Positions 35,521-44,766 of a DNA stretch of 64,000 nucleotides are shown in pieces. Source of the stretch: an uncultured Spartobacteria bacterium. Lineage in GTDB: Bacteria > Verrucomicrobiota > Verrucomicrobiia > Chthoniobacterales > Chthoniobacteraceae. The stretch covers positions 1 through 64,000 of the forward strand of contig CAIXGS010000014.1 in NCBI GenBank assembly GCA_903919125.1, written 5' to 3'. The position numbers and the translations under genes were made by a program. The notes beneath the pieces were generated by a model. That model saw only the letters and a list, made by a program, of their open reading frames with translations. It searched no databases and was not told the DNA's origin. Position 1 is the first letter of the stretch. Each line of letters opens with the position of its first letter.

Positions 35521-35553
35521 CAGCCAGTACTCAGGTACTGGCTAAGTACTGGA
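35521..35553. other. Left integrase arm-site cluster
   Basis: Three copies of a (C)AGTACT/AGTACTGG-like word occur here, including ACTCAGGTACTGGC at 35529-35542, which is repeated exactly at 57630-57643 near the right end. Such paired words near both ends fit arm-type integrase or excisionase binding sites. Confidence 0.5.
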
Positions 35554-35619
35554 TTTCGGGACTACCCCGCTCCAAAAAACGGCTAAAAACCGACGCAATC
35601 TCGCGCTTTTTCGGTGCAT

Positions 35620-36096
35620 CTAATTGCTGCCTTCCTCGTCTCTGGACATCACATCCGGCCTCAACCACTCCCTCGGTGGATTCGGATGGTTTCGATGGTA
35701 CACCTCAAACTCCATTTTGATCTCCGGTTCCTGCACTGCCGCAGTACCGTCAAATTCGCCCGCCATTTTCGCATCGGCCATCAACGCCCCCAGCATATCG
35801 AAGACGGTCTCCACCGTCCCATCCTTGCGCTTGTTGACCTTCGTCGGCAGCGTTCCCTCGATCATCTGCCGGAGTCGGTCCCGCTTCTCGTCGATACCCA
35901 TCAAGGCCCGGCTGTGGACCTCGCACTGAATTTCCGCAATGCGGGACTTTACATCCAGACGGTGGTAGAGTTTGTAGCCCAAGGTCGCTGGGTCGGCCAC
36001 ATGTGGGCAGAGTTTTGAATAGGCAGCCTTGCGGTCCAACCCCTCGGCGATAAGCCAAGCAAAGCGTTCGTGAAGACGGTTCTTGAGGCGGGGCAT
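35620..36096 (-). CDS. Terminase small subunit-like protein
   Basis: This 158-residue protein has a helical N-terminal DNA-binding-like region (LHERFAWLIAEGLDRKAAY, then a Leu-rich helix and VKSRIAEIQCEV) that follows the layout of phage terminase small subunits: a feed of helices with 'A-A-Y' and 'V..RI.E'. The C-terminal half is acidic. Small terminases recognise DNA for packaging. In a satellite they redirect packaging to the satellite genome. It reads toward the left end of the element. The match is by eye and moderate; an HTH protein of another kind remains possible. Confidence 0.5.
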   Translation of the reverse strand: MPRLKNRLHERFAWLIAEGLDRKAAYSKLCPHVADPATLGYKLYHRLDVKSRIAEIQCEVHSRALMGIDEKRDRLRQMIEGTLPTKVNKRKDGTVETVFDMLGALMADAKMAGEFDGTAAVQEPEIKMEFEVYHRNHPNPPREWLRPDVMSRDEEGSN

Positions 36097-36512
36097 AATC
36101 GGTGTGGTTGGATTGCGCCGAGCAAGTGCACTTTACTTACTCTGTAGGCCATTATGCCCATCTACCGCATTTAGCCAAGCGCAAAAGCCTTTAAAATCCT
36201 CAAATGTACCTGCGGTCAATTGAGTTGCGGCGATCTCAAACTTGCGTCCGCCAGCGATCGACCGTTAGTTGCTTGGAATGCTTACTTTTTGACGCCATTA
36301 GCCGCCCAGAGCTGAGTGCTACGTTTCCTTCACAGAAACGTTTGTCGGCTAATGAAATAGCCCCCTTCTCCGGGCACATAACGGCCGTTCCCCGTCTCCT
36401 ATTCGAGGCCGTCCTTAAGCTAAGGTCGGCACATTCACACAGCCCAGTATGACTCGGTAATGGGAAATCGAGGCTTACGTTTCGACTCTTCTGGGTATAC
36501 CCATATTGCTTT
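36097..36512. other. Gap between divergent genes
   Basis: No supported gene lies in these 416 bases between the terminase-like and sigma-like genes. The region must contain promoters for both directions. I see no convincing motif. Confidence 0.45.
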
Positions 36513-37241
36513 ATGGCAGCCGATGATCCCGACGCACTCTTTGCTGCTCATCTGGGCATAGCCACAAAGCTCAGCCAAAGCTTTCCGATTCCCCGCTTCA
36601 GCCCTGAGGAAACCGAGCAGGAAGCCCGAATTGCCCTTTGGCAGGCCGCCTGTAAGTTCGACTCTACCAAGGGTGCCTTCGAGGCCTTTGCGACGATCGT
36701 CATTCGCAATCATCTGCGAAACACTTTCAACAAGGCAAAGCGTGACTCTTCAAGAGCCGACACGCTCGATGTTGCTCTGGTGGCCGACGGCGATGCCCCC
36801 GGCACATTGGCGGCCCCCATGATTGATCCAGCAGCCTCCCCTGCACTCGTGGCGGAACGTGCGGATATTAGCGAGGCCCTGCACAACGAATTAAACGCCC
36901 TCACTCGGCAGCAACAGGACGTACTGAGGCAACATGCTGAGGGCGAGTCGTTCAGCGAAATTGCCAGAGCCAACGGTGTGAGCAAAGCTGCTGTCCGGCA
37001 GATGTCCCTCAGGGCGGTGGAACAAGTCCGCCCGAATCTGGAAGCTAAGGATATTGGTGTGAGATTTCTACCTGCGCAGGATAGCGCTGAGTTCAAACCA
37101 ATGAGTCCGCCATTCCAAAGCCATGAGCGTCATCCAGGAGGTGGGCAGCAGCGCCCCTCTTTTAATGGGCTTGTCGCCCTTTTGCTTCTCTCAGTGCTCG
37201 TTCTCCTAGGCGCATTCGTGAACTGGTTGTTCGGGCGGTAG
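36513..37241 (+). CDS. Sigma-70-like factor with C-terminal membrane anchor
   Basis: This 242-residue protein has a sigma-70 region 2-like segment (PEETEQEARIALWQAACKFD to FATIVIRNHLRN, residues about 30-75) and a region 4-like helix-turn-helix (LTRQQQDVLRQHAEGESFSEI, then GVSKAAVRQMSLRAVEQVR, about 128-172). After a proline-rich linker comes one hydrophobic helix (LVALLLLSVLVLLGAFVNWLF) at the extreme C-terminus. ECF-type factors with a fused membrane segment could be held at the membrane and released by proteolysis. The Sel1-trypsin gene downstream is a candidate in the same element. The match to sigma regions is by pattern only. Confidence 0.7.
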   Translation: MAADDPDALFAAHLGIATKLSQSFPIPRFSPEETEQEARIALWQAACKFDSTKGAFEAFATIVIRNHLRNTFNKAKRDSSRADTLDVALVADGDAPGTLAAPMIDPAASPALVAERADISEALHNELNALTRQQQDVLRQHAEGESFSEIARANGVSKAAVRQMSLRAVEQVRPNLEAKDIGVRFLPAQDSAEFKPMSPPFQSHERHPGGGQQRPSFNGLVALLLLSVLVLLGAFVNWLFGR

Positions 37242-37389
37242 GAAAGTTTCTCGACACTATTTCACAGCAACGGGTTTCCGATTCGTTGTGTCGTTTGTAA
37301 CTGAATAGCTGGCCCGAGTCTGCCCGGATGCAAACGACAAGCGGTCAGCTTTAATAAATCGATCGATCAAGAAAGGAAACGTTTCAGCC

Positions 37390-37635
37390 ATGGACCCATA
37401 CGCCGACTTAGGCATGACCGCACAGCAACAACACGACGAGGCAACCAGACGGAGGATCAGACTAACCCCCAACAGCAGGCAAGTGCTGGAGGGTTTGTTG
37501 GCAAAGAAAGAGAAGCTTTCGTCCAGTCAGTTGCCGTCGGGCAGCCTCGATTCAATCGGTCACAGAGTTAGCCAAGTGGATGGGCTTACGATGGAGGAAG
37601 CGGAAGCGGAGCTAATGGCGATCGGGTTTATGTAG
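37390..37635 (+). CDS. Small hypothetical protein
   Basis: This 81-residue, polar protein starts with MDPYADLGMTAQQQHDEATR and is otherwise helical and charged, with no recognised family. It lies between the sigma-like gene and the lipoprotein gene on the same strand, with an upstream AAGAAAGGAAAC that could serve as a ribosome-binding site. A regulatory or accessory element protein is possible. Confidence 0.5.
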   Translation: MDPYADLGMTAQQQHDEATRRRIRLTPNSRQVLEGLLAKKEKLSSSQLPSGSLDSIGHRVSQVDGLTMEEAEAELMAIGFM

Positions 37636-37765
37636 AGCCTGCAACGGACCTCCCGACTCTATCACTTAATCACAATGGGTTGTGAGGGCCGAAACATGAA
37701 ATAAATCAACGTCAACAGTTTATGGATGATTATCTCTTGAGGCATTCAAAACGCAAAATTAAAGC

Positions 37766-38539
37766 ATGTTACTAAAACTCAGTTCGAGGGCACTTCAACT
37801 CCACTCTCGGTTCTTTATTCTGGCCTTCGTTGTGACTCATTCTGGTTGCGTGTCATCCCCGCAGCCAACGAGAACGCCATACGGATTTCAGCGTGATGCG
37901 TCCGTTCAATTCTTAAAGGGAGGCGGTCTGGTGGATGGAGTTTTAAACAAAGACTTTTTTACCCGAGGCTCTACGTTTGACGAGGTTGCAGTGGTAATGG
38001 GCACTCCGACATCGATTAGTGAGTTCGGATCAGAAACTTGGTGGTACTATGGTTTTTCCAGAGTCGTCTTTTTCAACGGAAGAGTGTCGTCTTGGAATGA
38101 CCGAGACTCTCGCCTCAAAGTACGTTGGACCTCCTCGGCGACTGGTAAGTCAGTAGCATCGGCGACACAGCCTCAATCCTCAAACGTCACGGCTTCCGAA
38201 ATCGATGCTCGAGTTAACTCCATTTTGGCTGGCCGTTACAGCCCGTTGCCTCCAGCGCAACGGGTGCAGTCAAATCCAGCAGCTAGATTTGCGGATGTTG
38301 AGACGCGAAACAATACCAACTACACACTCACAATTTTGTACAGTGGCCCATCGTCTCAACAAATGGTTCTACCGGGAAACTCATCCAAAAGTGTGAGGTT
38401 AGTTCCGGGGAAGTACCGAGTAGCCGCCACTGCGAACTTGCCAACGGTGACACCGTTTGCGGGTGAGGATGAAATGGAGGGCGGTGCTTATTCTAGCGTC
38501 TTTTACATTAAATCGCGGCGCATTCCAGAAGCACAGTAA
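37766..38539 (+). CDS. Putative lipoprotein with a BamE/SmpA-like segment
   Basis: This 257-residue protein has an N-terminal hydrophobic signal ending in HSGC (lipobox-like, Cys at about residue 28). Residues 60-115 (FTRGSTFDEVAVVMGTPTS, then WWYYGFSRVVFFNGRVSSW) follow the pattern of small BamE/SmpA-type folds in which a short G-x-T-x-x-E-V precedes W-x-Y-x-x-S. A second half (about 165-240) looks beta-rich and domain-like. It is probably exported to a membrane surface. Why a mobile element carries it is unclear. Confidence 0.6.
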   Translation: MLLKLSSRALQLHSRFFILAFVVTHSGCVSSPQPTRTPYGFQRDASVQFLKGGGLVDGVLNKDFFTRGSTFDEVAVVMGTPTSISEFGSETWWYYGFSRVVFFNGRVSSWNDRDSRLKVRWTSSATGKSVASATQPQSSNVTASEIDARVNSILAGRYSPLPPAQRVQSNPAARFADVETRNNTNYTLTILYSGPSSQQMVLPGNSSKSVRLVPGKYRVAATANLPTVTPFAGEDEMEGGAYSSVFYIKSRRIPEAQ

Positions 38540-38769
38540 ACTTTCCAAACGCGATGATCGGGAGTGGGACGACCCAACGGGGCGCGACGCCAGCTGGGCC
38601 ATCGTTGGCATCTCTTTGGAAAGGGCCATCGAGATTGGCCGTCACTGGTTTCAGCATGCCATCTTTGAGGTGCTCAACGGCGAGGCGTTCGTCGTTGGAT
38701 AGGCAGTCCATTGTGCGGTTTCAGAAACGCCTAAAAAGCCCACCAAAAGACACAAACCCTCAGAACTTT

Positions 38770-39426
38770 ATGAAACCGAAAAAATATTCAAGGGAAGAGA
38801 CGGACAGACGATTCTCCCGAGTTGGCTCAACGCCACTTCCGGTGGACAGTCCCTATTACAACGAAGTGTCGATAGCCTTCTTATCGACTACGCCAAGGCA
38901 GCAGCAGCGCAAGGCTACATCTTCGACCCATCCTTCTACGCCAAGCGGTACGGATTTGCCACCCGAGACAGAAATTAAGCAGGAACCCCCTGAAACCGTG
39001 TTAGCTACGCCTGTTCCCCCGGGCGAAATTACCTTTGGTTCTTTTGTTCTACCCTTTGCTGTTGACGGCTCAGGGGAGGAGTTGCCCGAGGACAAGTGGG
39101 AGCAACTTGAATTCTTGCAGGATAAAGTCCCGGCTCGGTGCGTCTTCCTCGGGGAGATCAATAGTGAACTTGATCATTCCCCCGGACTGACGTGGGTTAC
39201 CGAAGATTATTACTACCTGTTGCCTTGGGACGGCCCGGAGTATGACTGGGGCTTATTCCGAGTCTCTTGGGACGACAACTGGGGAAAATTCGGGTGGAGT
39301 CCCGACGCTCGGATCAAAGGTATTACCGACCCAAAGGAGGCCGCTCGTCAGTTATTCGGTGCTCTTATGGAACTATGGGGACGTCACGAGAACGCTGCGT
39401 ACAGGGACTTTTTGAGAAGCATCTGA
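38770..39426 (+). CDS. Hypothetical acidic protein
   Basis: The ATG at 38770 gives a 218-residue protein; an in-frame ATG at 38554 overlaps unrelated intergenic sequence and is less likely. The first 80 residues are polar and proline/serine-rich, followed by a compact acidic and aromatic domain (WVTEDYYYLLPWDGPEYDWG, VSWDDNWGKFGW). No family is recognised. The A/C-rich leader lacks a Shine-Dalgarno sequence. Confidence 0.55.
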   Translation: MKPKKYSREETDRRFSRVGSTPLPVDSPYYNEVSIAFLSTTPRQQQRKATSSTHPSTPSGTDLPPETEIKQEPPETVLATPVPPGEITFGSFVLPFAVDGSGEELPEDKWEQLEFLQDKVPARCVFLGEINSELDHSPGLTWVTEDYYYLLPWDGPEYDWGLFRVSWDDNWGKFGWSPDARIKGITDPKEAARQLFGALMELWGRHENAAYRDFLRSI

Positions 39427-39517
39427 ACTCGTTTTGCGGACGCCTTTGTTCTCAAAAAAAAGCACTTCCTCACCGACTGAGGCGATCACTTCCTCAGCAA
39501 AACTTGCACGAAATGTC

Positions 39518-41140
39518 ATGATCTGTTTGCCTCCTAAGGTGAATTTCAGGACGCTCATAGCACTCACCCTAGTTCTGGTGCCGCTGACCATGCGTGCGGA
39601 TAAGGCTTTTGATCCACAGAAAGCGGTTAGCGACGGTGAATTTTCTAAATTGAAAGCTATGGCTGAGAAAGGCAACGCCGATGCTCAGGCCCGCCTTGGG
39701 TTCCTGTACTATACAGGCAATGGCGTGCCAAAGGACTATGTCAAAGCTGCAGAGTGGTGCCGTAAAGCTGCCGAAAAGGGCGATGCCAATGCGCAACACT
39801 TACTTGGGATGATGTACGGCGACGGCGATGGCGTGGAAAAGGACTATACGAAAGCTAGGGGGTGGTTCCTCAAAGCTGCCGAACAGGGTGATGCGGTTTC
39901 GCAGAGCAGGCTCGCTGTCTACTGTGAACTTGGCGTTGGACTGCCAAAAGACTCCTTGCAAGCAGTAAAATGGTACCGCAAAGCAGCGGAACAGGGCGAT
40001 TTAATTTCACAGGTGCGGCTTGGACATATGTACAAAAATGGCGATGGCGTGCCCGAAGATTATGCTGAAGCTGCAGTTTGGTATCGTAAGGCTGCGGAGC
40101 AAGGTGATGCCGAGGATCAATTTATGTTTGGTTATAGGTGTCAGTCCGGGGATGGTGCACCCAAGGACAATGCTGAGGCCGTGAAGTGGTATCGTAAGGC
40201 TGCTGAACAGGGGCACGCAAAAGCACAGAGAGATGTTGGCCTTATGTATTTTACTGGCGGTGTTGGGGTGATCAAAAATTATGTAGAAGCCTACCGATGG
40301 CTCCTGCTAGGCAGTGCGCAAGAATCAGGATGGTTATCCGACGTCTCATCCATACATTCAAAAAACGTAACCCTAAAAACCATTGAAATAATTGAAAGTC
40401 GCATTACAGCCTTGCAAAGAGCCGAAGGTCAGAGGCTCGCACTAGAATTTAAGCCTCGAGCGAGTCATCCTAGCAGCACGGCGAGCCCAGAAGCGGTAAG
40501 TGAGAACGCACGTCCCGAAGTCTCTGGTACTGGTTTTTTTATCACGGACGACGGCTATTTCATAACCAATCAGCACGTGGCTGGCTCTGGCGCAACGGTG
40601 CGTCTGGTCACGGCTTCGGGCCTTATTGCCGCCAAGGTGGTTAAGGTGGATAAGGCGAATGATCTGTCGTTGCTCAAAGCGAATGGAGTGTTTAGTGCGT
40701 TGCCTGTGATCACCAGCTCGCCTGTACGACTCGGGGCCGCAGCCTTCACCGTGGGTTTTCCCAATGTAGAGTTACAAGGCTTCTCTCCAAAGCTGGCCAA
40801 GGGGGAGATTGCTGGTTTAGCCGGGATACAGGATGACGCACGGCATTTTCAGATCAGTGCGCCCATTCAGCCCGGAAACTCTGGGGGGGCGCTAGTCGAT
40901 GAGCGGGGTAATGTCATCGGTGTGGTGGTGGCAAGGCTGAGTCAAAAGGCTGCTCTGGCAACAAGCGGCGTTCTCGCTGAAAATGTTAATTACGCTGTGA
41001 AGAGCAGCTACATCCTGAGTTTTTTAGAGTCTGTACCGGAAGTAGCAGCAAAACTGAAGGCACCGAATACCCGAGCCCGTAAGTTTGAAGACGTGGTCAC
41101 GGCTGCAGAGCAGGCCGCTGTGATGGTGTTGGTCTATTAA
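39518..41140 (+). CDS. Sel1-repeat / trypsin-like serine protease
   Basis: From ATG 39518 this is a 540-residue exported protein. A signal peptide (FRTLIALTLVLVPLTMRA) is followed by about six Sel1-like repeats of 36 residues (A-x-W-Y-R-K-A-A-E-Q-G-D-A motifs) and then a trypsin/HtrA-like domain. The catalytic triad is visible: His in ITNQHVAG, Asp in KANDLSLLK and Ser in PGNSGGALVDERGN. An in-frame GTG at 39539 would give a shorter, equally good signal peptide. No PDZ domain is seen. It could act in the periplasm as a quality-control or signalling protease, possibly on the membrane-anchored sigma-like factor. That link is an inference. Confidence 0.88.
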   Translation: MICLPPKVNFRTLIALTLVLVPLTMRADKAFDPQKAVSDGEFSKLKAMAEKGNADAQARLGFLYYTGNGVPKDYVKAAEWCRKAAEKGDANAQHLLGMMYGDGDGVEKDYTKARGWFLKAAEQGDAVSQSRLAVYCELGVGLPKDSLQAVKWYRKAAEQGDLISQVRLGHMYKNGDGVPEDYAEAAVWYRKAAEQGDAEDQFMFGYRCQSGDGAPKDNAEAVKWYRKAAEQGHAKAQRDVGLMYFTGGVGVIKNYVEAYRWLLLGSAQESGWLSDVSSIHSKNVTLKTIEIIESRITALQRAEGQRLALEFKPRASHPSSTASPEAVSENARPEVSGTGFFITDDGYFITNQHVAGSGATVRLVTASGLIAAKVVKVDKANDLSLLKANGVFSALPVITSSPVRLGAAAFTVGFPNVELQGFSPKLAKGEIAGLAGIQDDARHFQISAPIQPGNSGGALVDERGNVIGVVVARLSQKAALATSGVLAENVNYAVKSSYILSFLESVPEVAAKLKAPNTRARKFEDVVTAAEQAAVMVLVY

Positions 41141-41265
41141 CCAGAAGGTGGCCGGGAACGTGGAGGCCAGCGCAGTGTTCCCGCAAGAAACGTCATTTCT
41201 GACATTTCGCTCTCTGTATTTGCTTGCATCCAAGCTATCCTGCAGGCTTCGGCTCCATCCCCTTT

Positions 41266-44200
41266 ATGCAACTTGCCTCAATCACCTCAGGCTTAAACCT
41301 CGTCGGCGTAGAACCCGGGCTGGTTGTCTCCGTCGTGACGGCAAGTGCCGTGGGGCCGGATTCCTACAAGCTCGTCTATCAACGCCCGGCCGGAGGCTAC
41401 CGGGACCGCCTCATCTGCCAAGCCGATGCCGACGCCTTCTCTGTTGCGGTCGCCGAACGGCCTTGGGCGTTTGATGGCAATGGCGAGGACTTCAAACTCG
41501 CAGTGGAAGCCAAGCGTATCGATCTCGCCTTCCTCTTTGATCCAATGATGGCGGTGCACACCTCCAGCGTGCAGCCGCTCCCGCATCAGATTGCGGCCGT
41601 GTACGAATCGATGCTTCCCCGCCAGCCCCTGCGCTATGTGCTCGCCGACGATCCCGGCGCAGGCAAGACCATCATGGCTGGGCTCTACATTCGGGAACTG
41701 CTCATGCGGGCCGATGCTCGCCGTGTGCTAGTCATTTCCCCGGGCAGCCTGACCGACCAGTGGCGGGACGAACTCTACGAAAAGTTCGGTTTGGAATTCC
41801 AAGTCTTCTCCAAAGAACTGCTGGCCGCCCATCCCAATGGCAACCCTTTCGAGAGCCTCCACCAAGTCATTGTCCGGCTTGACCAGATGAGCCGTAACGA
41901 GGACCTCCAGAACCAGCTATGCGCCGAGTCGTGGGACCTCGTGGTATTCGATGAAGCGCACAAGCTGTCCGCTCATTACGCCGGGTCGGAGATCAAGCGC
42001 ACCGACCGCTACAAGTTTGCGGAACGCATCGGAGCACACACCCGGCACCTGCTGCTGATGACGGCCACGCCCCACAACGGCAAGGAGGAGGATTTCCAGT
42101 TGTTCCTTGCCCTGCTGGATTCCGACCGCTTCTACGGCAAGTTCCGGGATGGTGCCCACAAGGTGGATTGTAGCGACCTCATGCGGCGCATGGTGAAGGA
42201 AGACTTGGTCAAGTTTGACGGCAAACCGCTCTTCCCGGAACGCCGGGCTTACACGGTCAACTACACGCTCTCTCCGCTGGAGGCAGTCCTCTATCACGAC
42301 GTCACCGACTACGTGAAAACTGAAATGGGTAAGGCCGACCAGTTGGATGGCCGCCGCAAAGGCTCAGTCGGCTTCGCCCTCACTGCCCTGCAACGCCGTC
42401 TGGCGTCGTCGCCCGAGGCCATCTTCCAATCGTTGAAACGCCGTAGAGAACGGTTGGAGAAACGCCTTCGAGAAGAACAGCTTGGGCAACGGGGCAAGGC
42501 TTACGCCGAAACCCTGCTGGATGTCCCCGAGGACGAAGATGATCTCAGTGCCGAGGAGCAGGAGAATCTGGAGGAAAACCTCGTAGACACCGCCACCGCC
42601 GCCCAGTCCATTGCGGAGTTGCAGGGGGAAATTCACCTCCTTGGCAAATTGGTGGAACAGGCCAAGACACTCGTCTCCTCCAAGCAGGACAGGAAGTGGG
42701 ACGAACTTTCCAAGATTCTACAGAAAGAAGGTCCAGAGACCCGGGACCGAGACGGCCGCCTGCGCAAGCTCATCGTGTTTACCGAACACAAAGACACGCT
42801 CAATTATCTGCGCCAACAAATTATCGGTGTCTTGGGCAGCGAGGACGCCGTCGTCGTCATCCATGGAGGCACCCACCGGGACGATCGCAAAAAGGCGCAG
42901 GAACTTTTCCGTTCGGACCTCGCCGTGCGGGTGCTGCTGGCCACCGATGCCGCAGGCGAAGGCGTGAACCTCCAGACCGCCAATCTGATGGTTAACTACG
43001 ACCTGCCATGGAACCCCAACCGTCTGGAGCAACGCTTCGGGCGTATCCACCGTATCGGGCAGGTGGAAGTCTGCCACCTCTGGAACCTCGTCGCCAAAGA
43101 AACCCGGGAGGGTGATGTCTATCACCGCCTGCTCAAGAAGCTTGAAGTCGAAGGAATCGCCCTTAAAGGCCGGGTGTTCGATATTCTAGGCGAGGTGTTC
43201 GAGGACATCAGCCTCAAGGATTTGCTAATGGAAGCTGTGCGTTACGGCGACAGTCCTGAGACCCGTGAACGCATGTGGATGCAGAAGGCGGATCGTTTGC
43301 TCGAACACGAAAACCTGCTCAGCGTGATGAACCGCAATGCGCTCGCACAGGAATTCATGTCTCCAGAGCGGATCTTTGCAGTGAAGGAGGAAATGGAGAA
43401 AGCGGAGGCAAGAAAGCTGCAACCGTATTTCATTCGTTCCTATTTCCTGCGGGCTTTTGAGACCTTGGGCGGCTCGATTTACCCCCGTGAACAGGGGCGT
43501 TGGGAAGTCACCTTTGTGCCCGGCGCACTACGTGAACGTGACCGCCTCATCACGGGCCGCAATCGCAGGGAACAGGTGCCCGTCCTCAAACGCTATGAGC
43601 GGGTCTGCTTTTCCAAGGATAGCCTCTCGCCTCCGCAGGCCGGGGGCGCAAGGGCGGTGCTGCTACACCCGGGCCATCCGCTCATGCTGGCTGTTAGCGA
43701 TGTGGTTCTCGAAAAACACGCCAATCTGCTGCGACAGGGCGCAACATTGCTCGATTCGGCGGATGAAGGCACCGAGCCCTCGGTCATCTTCCTGCTTTCA
43801 CACGAAGTTAAATCCGGCGACGACACCGTGCTTTCCAAGCGCATTCAGTTCATCCGAGTGAAACCCGATGGCTCGGCCACTTTCGCAGGCTGGGCACCGC
43901 ACCTCGATTTGGAGCCCGTTGCGGAAGCTGACGCCGCTCATGTCGAAAAGCTACGCCAAGCGGACTGGCTGGCTGGCGACATCGAAAAACAGGCGATCGC
44001 TTTGGCTTCAGCGGCTCTCGTCCCAGACCATTTCAAGGAGGTCTACGAACGCCGCACCTCCCATGTGGACAAGACGCTTGTGGCGGTCCACGAACGGCTC
44101 ACCAAAGAGATCAACTACTGGACCGACCGCCTCGTCAAACTCCGTGACGACCGAGATGCAGGCAAGGATGTACGCCTCAATCTGCAGAACACCGAACGCA

Positions 44201-44766
44201 CCCTGAACGATCTGGAAAGCCGTTTGGAGAACCGCAAAAAGGATCTGGAGTCCATGCGGCATGTGACCAATTCGCCGCCTTTGGTGATTGGTGCAACCTT
44301 CGTGGTGCCCGTGGGAGCCGTGCGCCAGCTGCGGGGCGACACGTTGCCCGCAGCCTTCTGTGCGGATGCCGCTGCCCGTTCCCGCATCGAGTGGCTTGCC
44401 ATGGCTGCCGTGCGCAAAGTGGAGGAAGCCAAGGGACACAGGGTGGTAGATGTCTCCGCCCAGAAATGCGGCTGGGACCTCACTTCGTATCCGCCTGCCA
44501 GTGAGGGCCGACAACCCGAAGCACGCCACATCGAAGTAAAAGGCAGGAGCAAGGGGGCGGACACCATCACAATCACCCGCAACGAGATTCTCTACGCACT
44601 CAACCAAGCCGATAAATTTGTGCTGGCGATTGTGTTGGTCGAGGAAGACGACTCCGTGAACGGACCTCATTACATCCACCGTCCCTTTGATGTGGAACCA
44701 GCCTTCGGAGTGAGTTCGCAGAACTTTGAACTCTCTGCTCTAATGAGGAGAGCCGAACGCCCATGA
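41266..44766 (+). CDS. SNF2-family helicase with DUF3883 domain, defence-associated
   Basis: From ATG 41266 this is a 1166-residue superfamily 2 ATPase. Motif I DDPGAGKT lies at residues 128-135, DEAH at about 229-232, motif III TATPHNG follows, and the second RecA domain ends with EQRFGRIHRIGQ (motif VI). The C-terminal 150 residues carry a DUF3883-type nuclease-like domain (EEAKGHRVVDVSAQKCGWDL and later RHIEVKGRSKGADTITIT). Helicases of this design are core parts of DISARM class 1 (DrmD) and helicase-methylase-ATPase loci. It is the first of six tightly packed genes, and its TGA overlaps the next ATG. Confidence 0.9.
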   Translation: MQLASITSGLNLVGVEPGLVVSVVTASAVGPDSYKLVYQRPAGGYRDRLICQADADAFSVAVAERPWAFDGNGEDFKLAVEAKRIDLAFLFDPMMAVHTSSVQPLPHQIAAVYESMLPRQPLRYVLADDPGAGKTIMAGLYIRELLMRADARRVLVISPGSLTDQWRDELYEKFGLEFQVFSKELLAAHPNGNPFESLHQVIVRLDQMSRNEDLQNQLCAESWDLVVFDEAHKLSAHYAGSEIKRTDRYKFAERIGAHTRHLLLMTATPHNGKEEDFQLFLALLDSDRFYGKFRDGAHKVDCSDLMRRMVKEDLVKFDGKPLFPERRAYTVNYTLSPLEAVLYHDVTDYVKTEMGKADQLDGRRKGSVGFALTALQRRLASSPEAIFQSLKRRRERLEKRLREEQLGQRGKAYAETLLDVPEDEDDLSAEEQENLEENLVDTATAAQSIAELQGEIHLLGKLVEQAKTLVSSKQDRKWDELSKILQKEGPETRDRDGRLRKLIVFTEHKDTLNYLRQQIIGVLGSEDAVVVIHGGTHRDDRKKAQELFRSDLAVRVLLATDAAGEGVNLQTANLMVNYDLPWNPNRLEQRFGRIHRIGQVEVCHLWNLVAKETREGDVYHRLLKKLEVEGIALKGRVFDILGEVFEDISLKDLLMEAVRYGDSPETRERMWMQKADRLLEHENLLSVMNRNALAQEFMSPERIFAVKEEMEKAEARKLQPYFIRSYFLRAFETLGGSIYPREQGRWEVTFVPGALRERDRLITGRNRREQVPVLKRYERVCFSKDSLSPPQAGGARAVLLHPGHPLMLAVSDVVLEKHANLLRQGATLLDSADEGTEPSVIFLLSHEVKSGDDTVLSKRIQFIRVKPDGSATFAGWAPHLDLEPVAEADAAHVEKLRQADWLAGDIEKQAIALASAALVPDHFKEVYERRTSHVDKTLVAVHERLTKEINYWTDRLVKLRDDRDAGKDVRLNLQNTERTLNDLESRLENRKKDLESMRHVTNSPPLVIGATFVVPVGAVRQLRGDTLPAAFCADAAARSRIEWLAMAAVRKVEEAKGHRVVDVSAQKCGWDLTSYPPASEGRQPEARHIEVKGRSKGADTITITRNEILYALNQADKFVLAIVLVEEDDSVNGPHYIHRPFDVEPAFGVSSQNFELSALMRRAERP

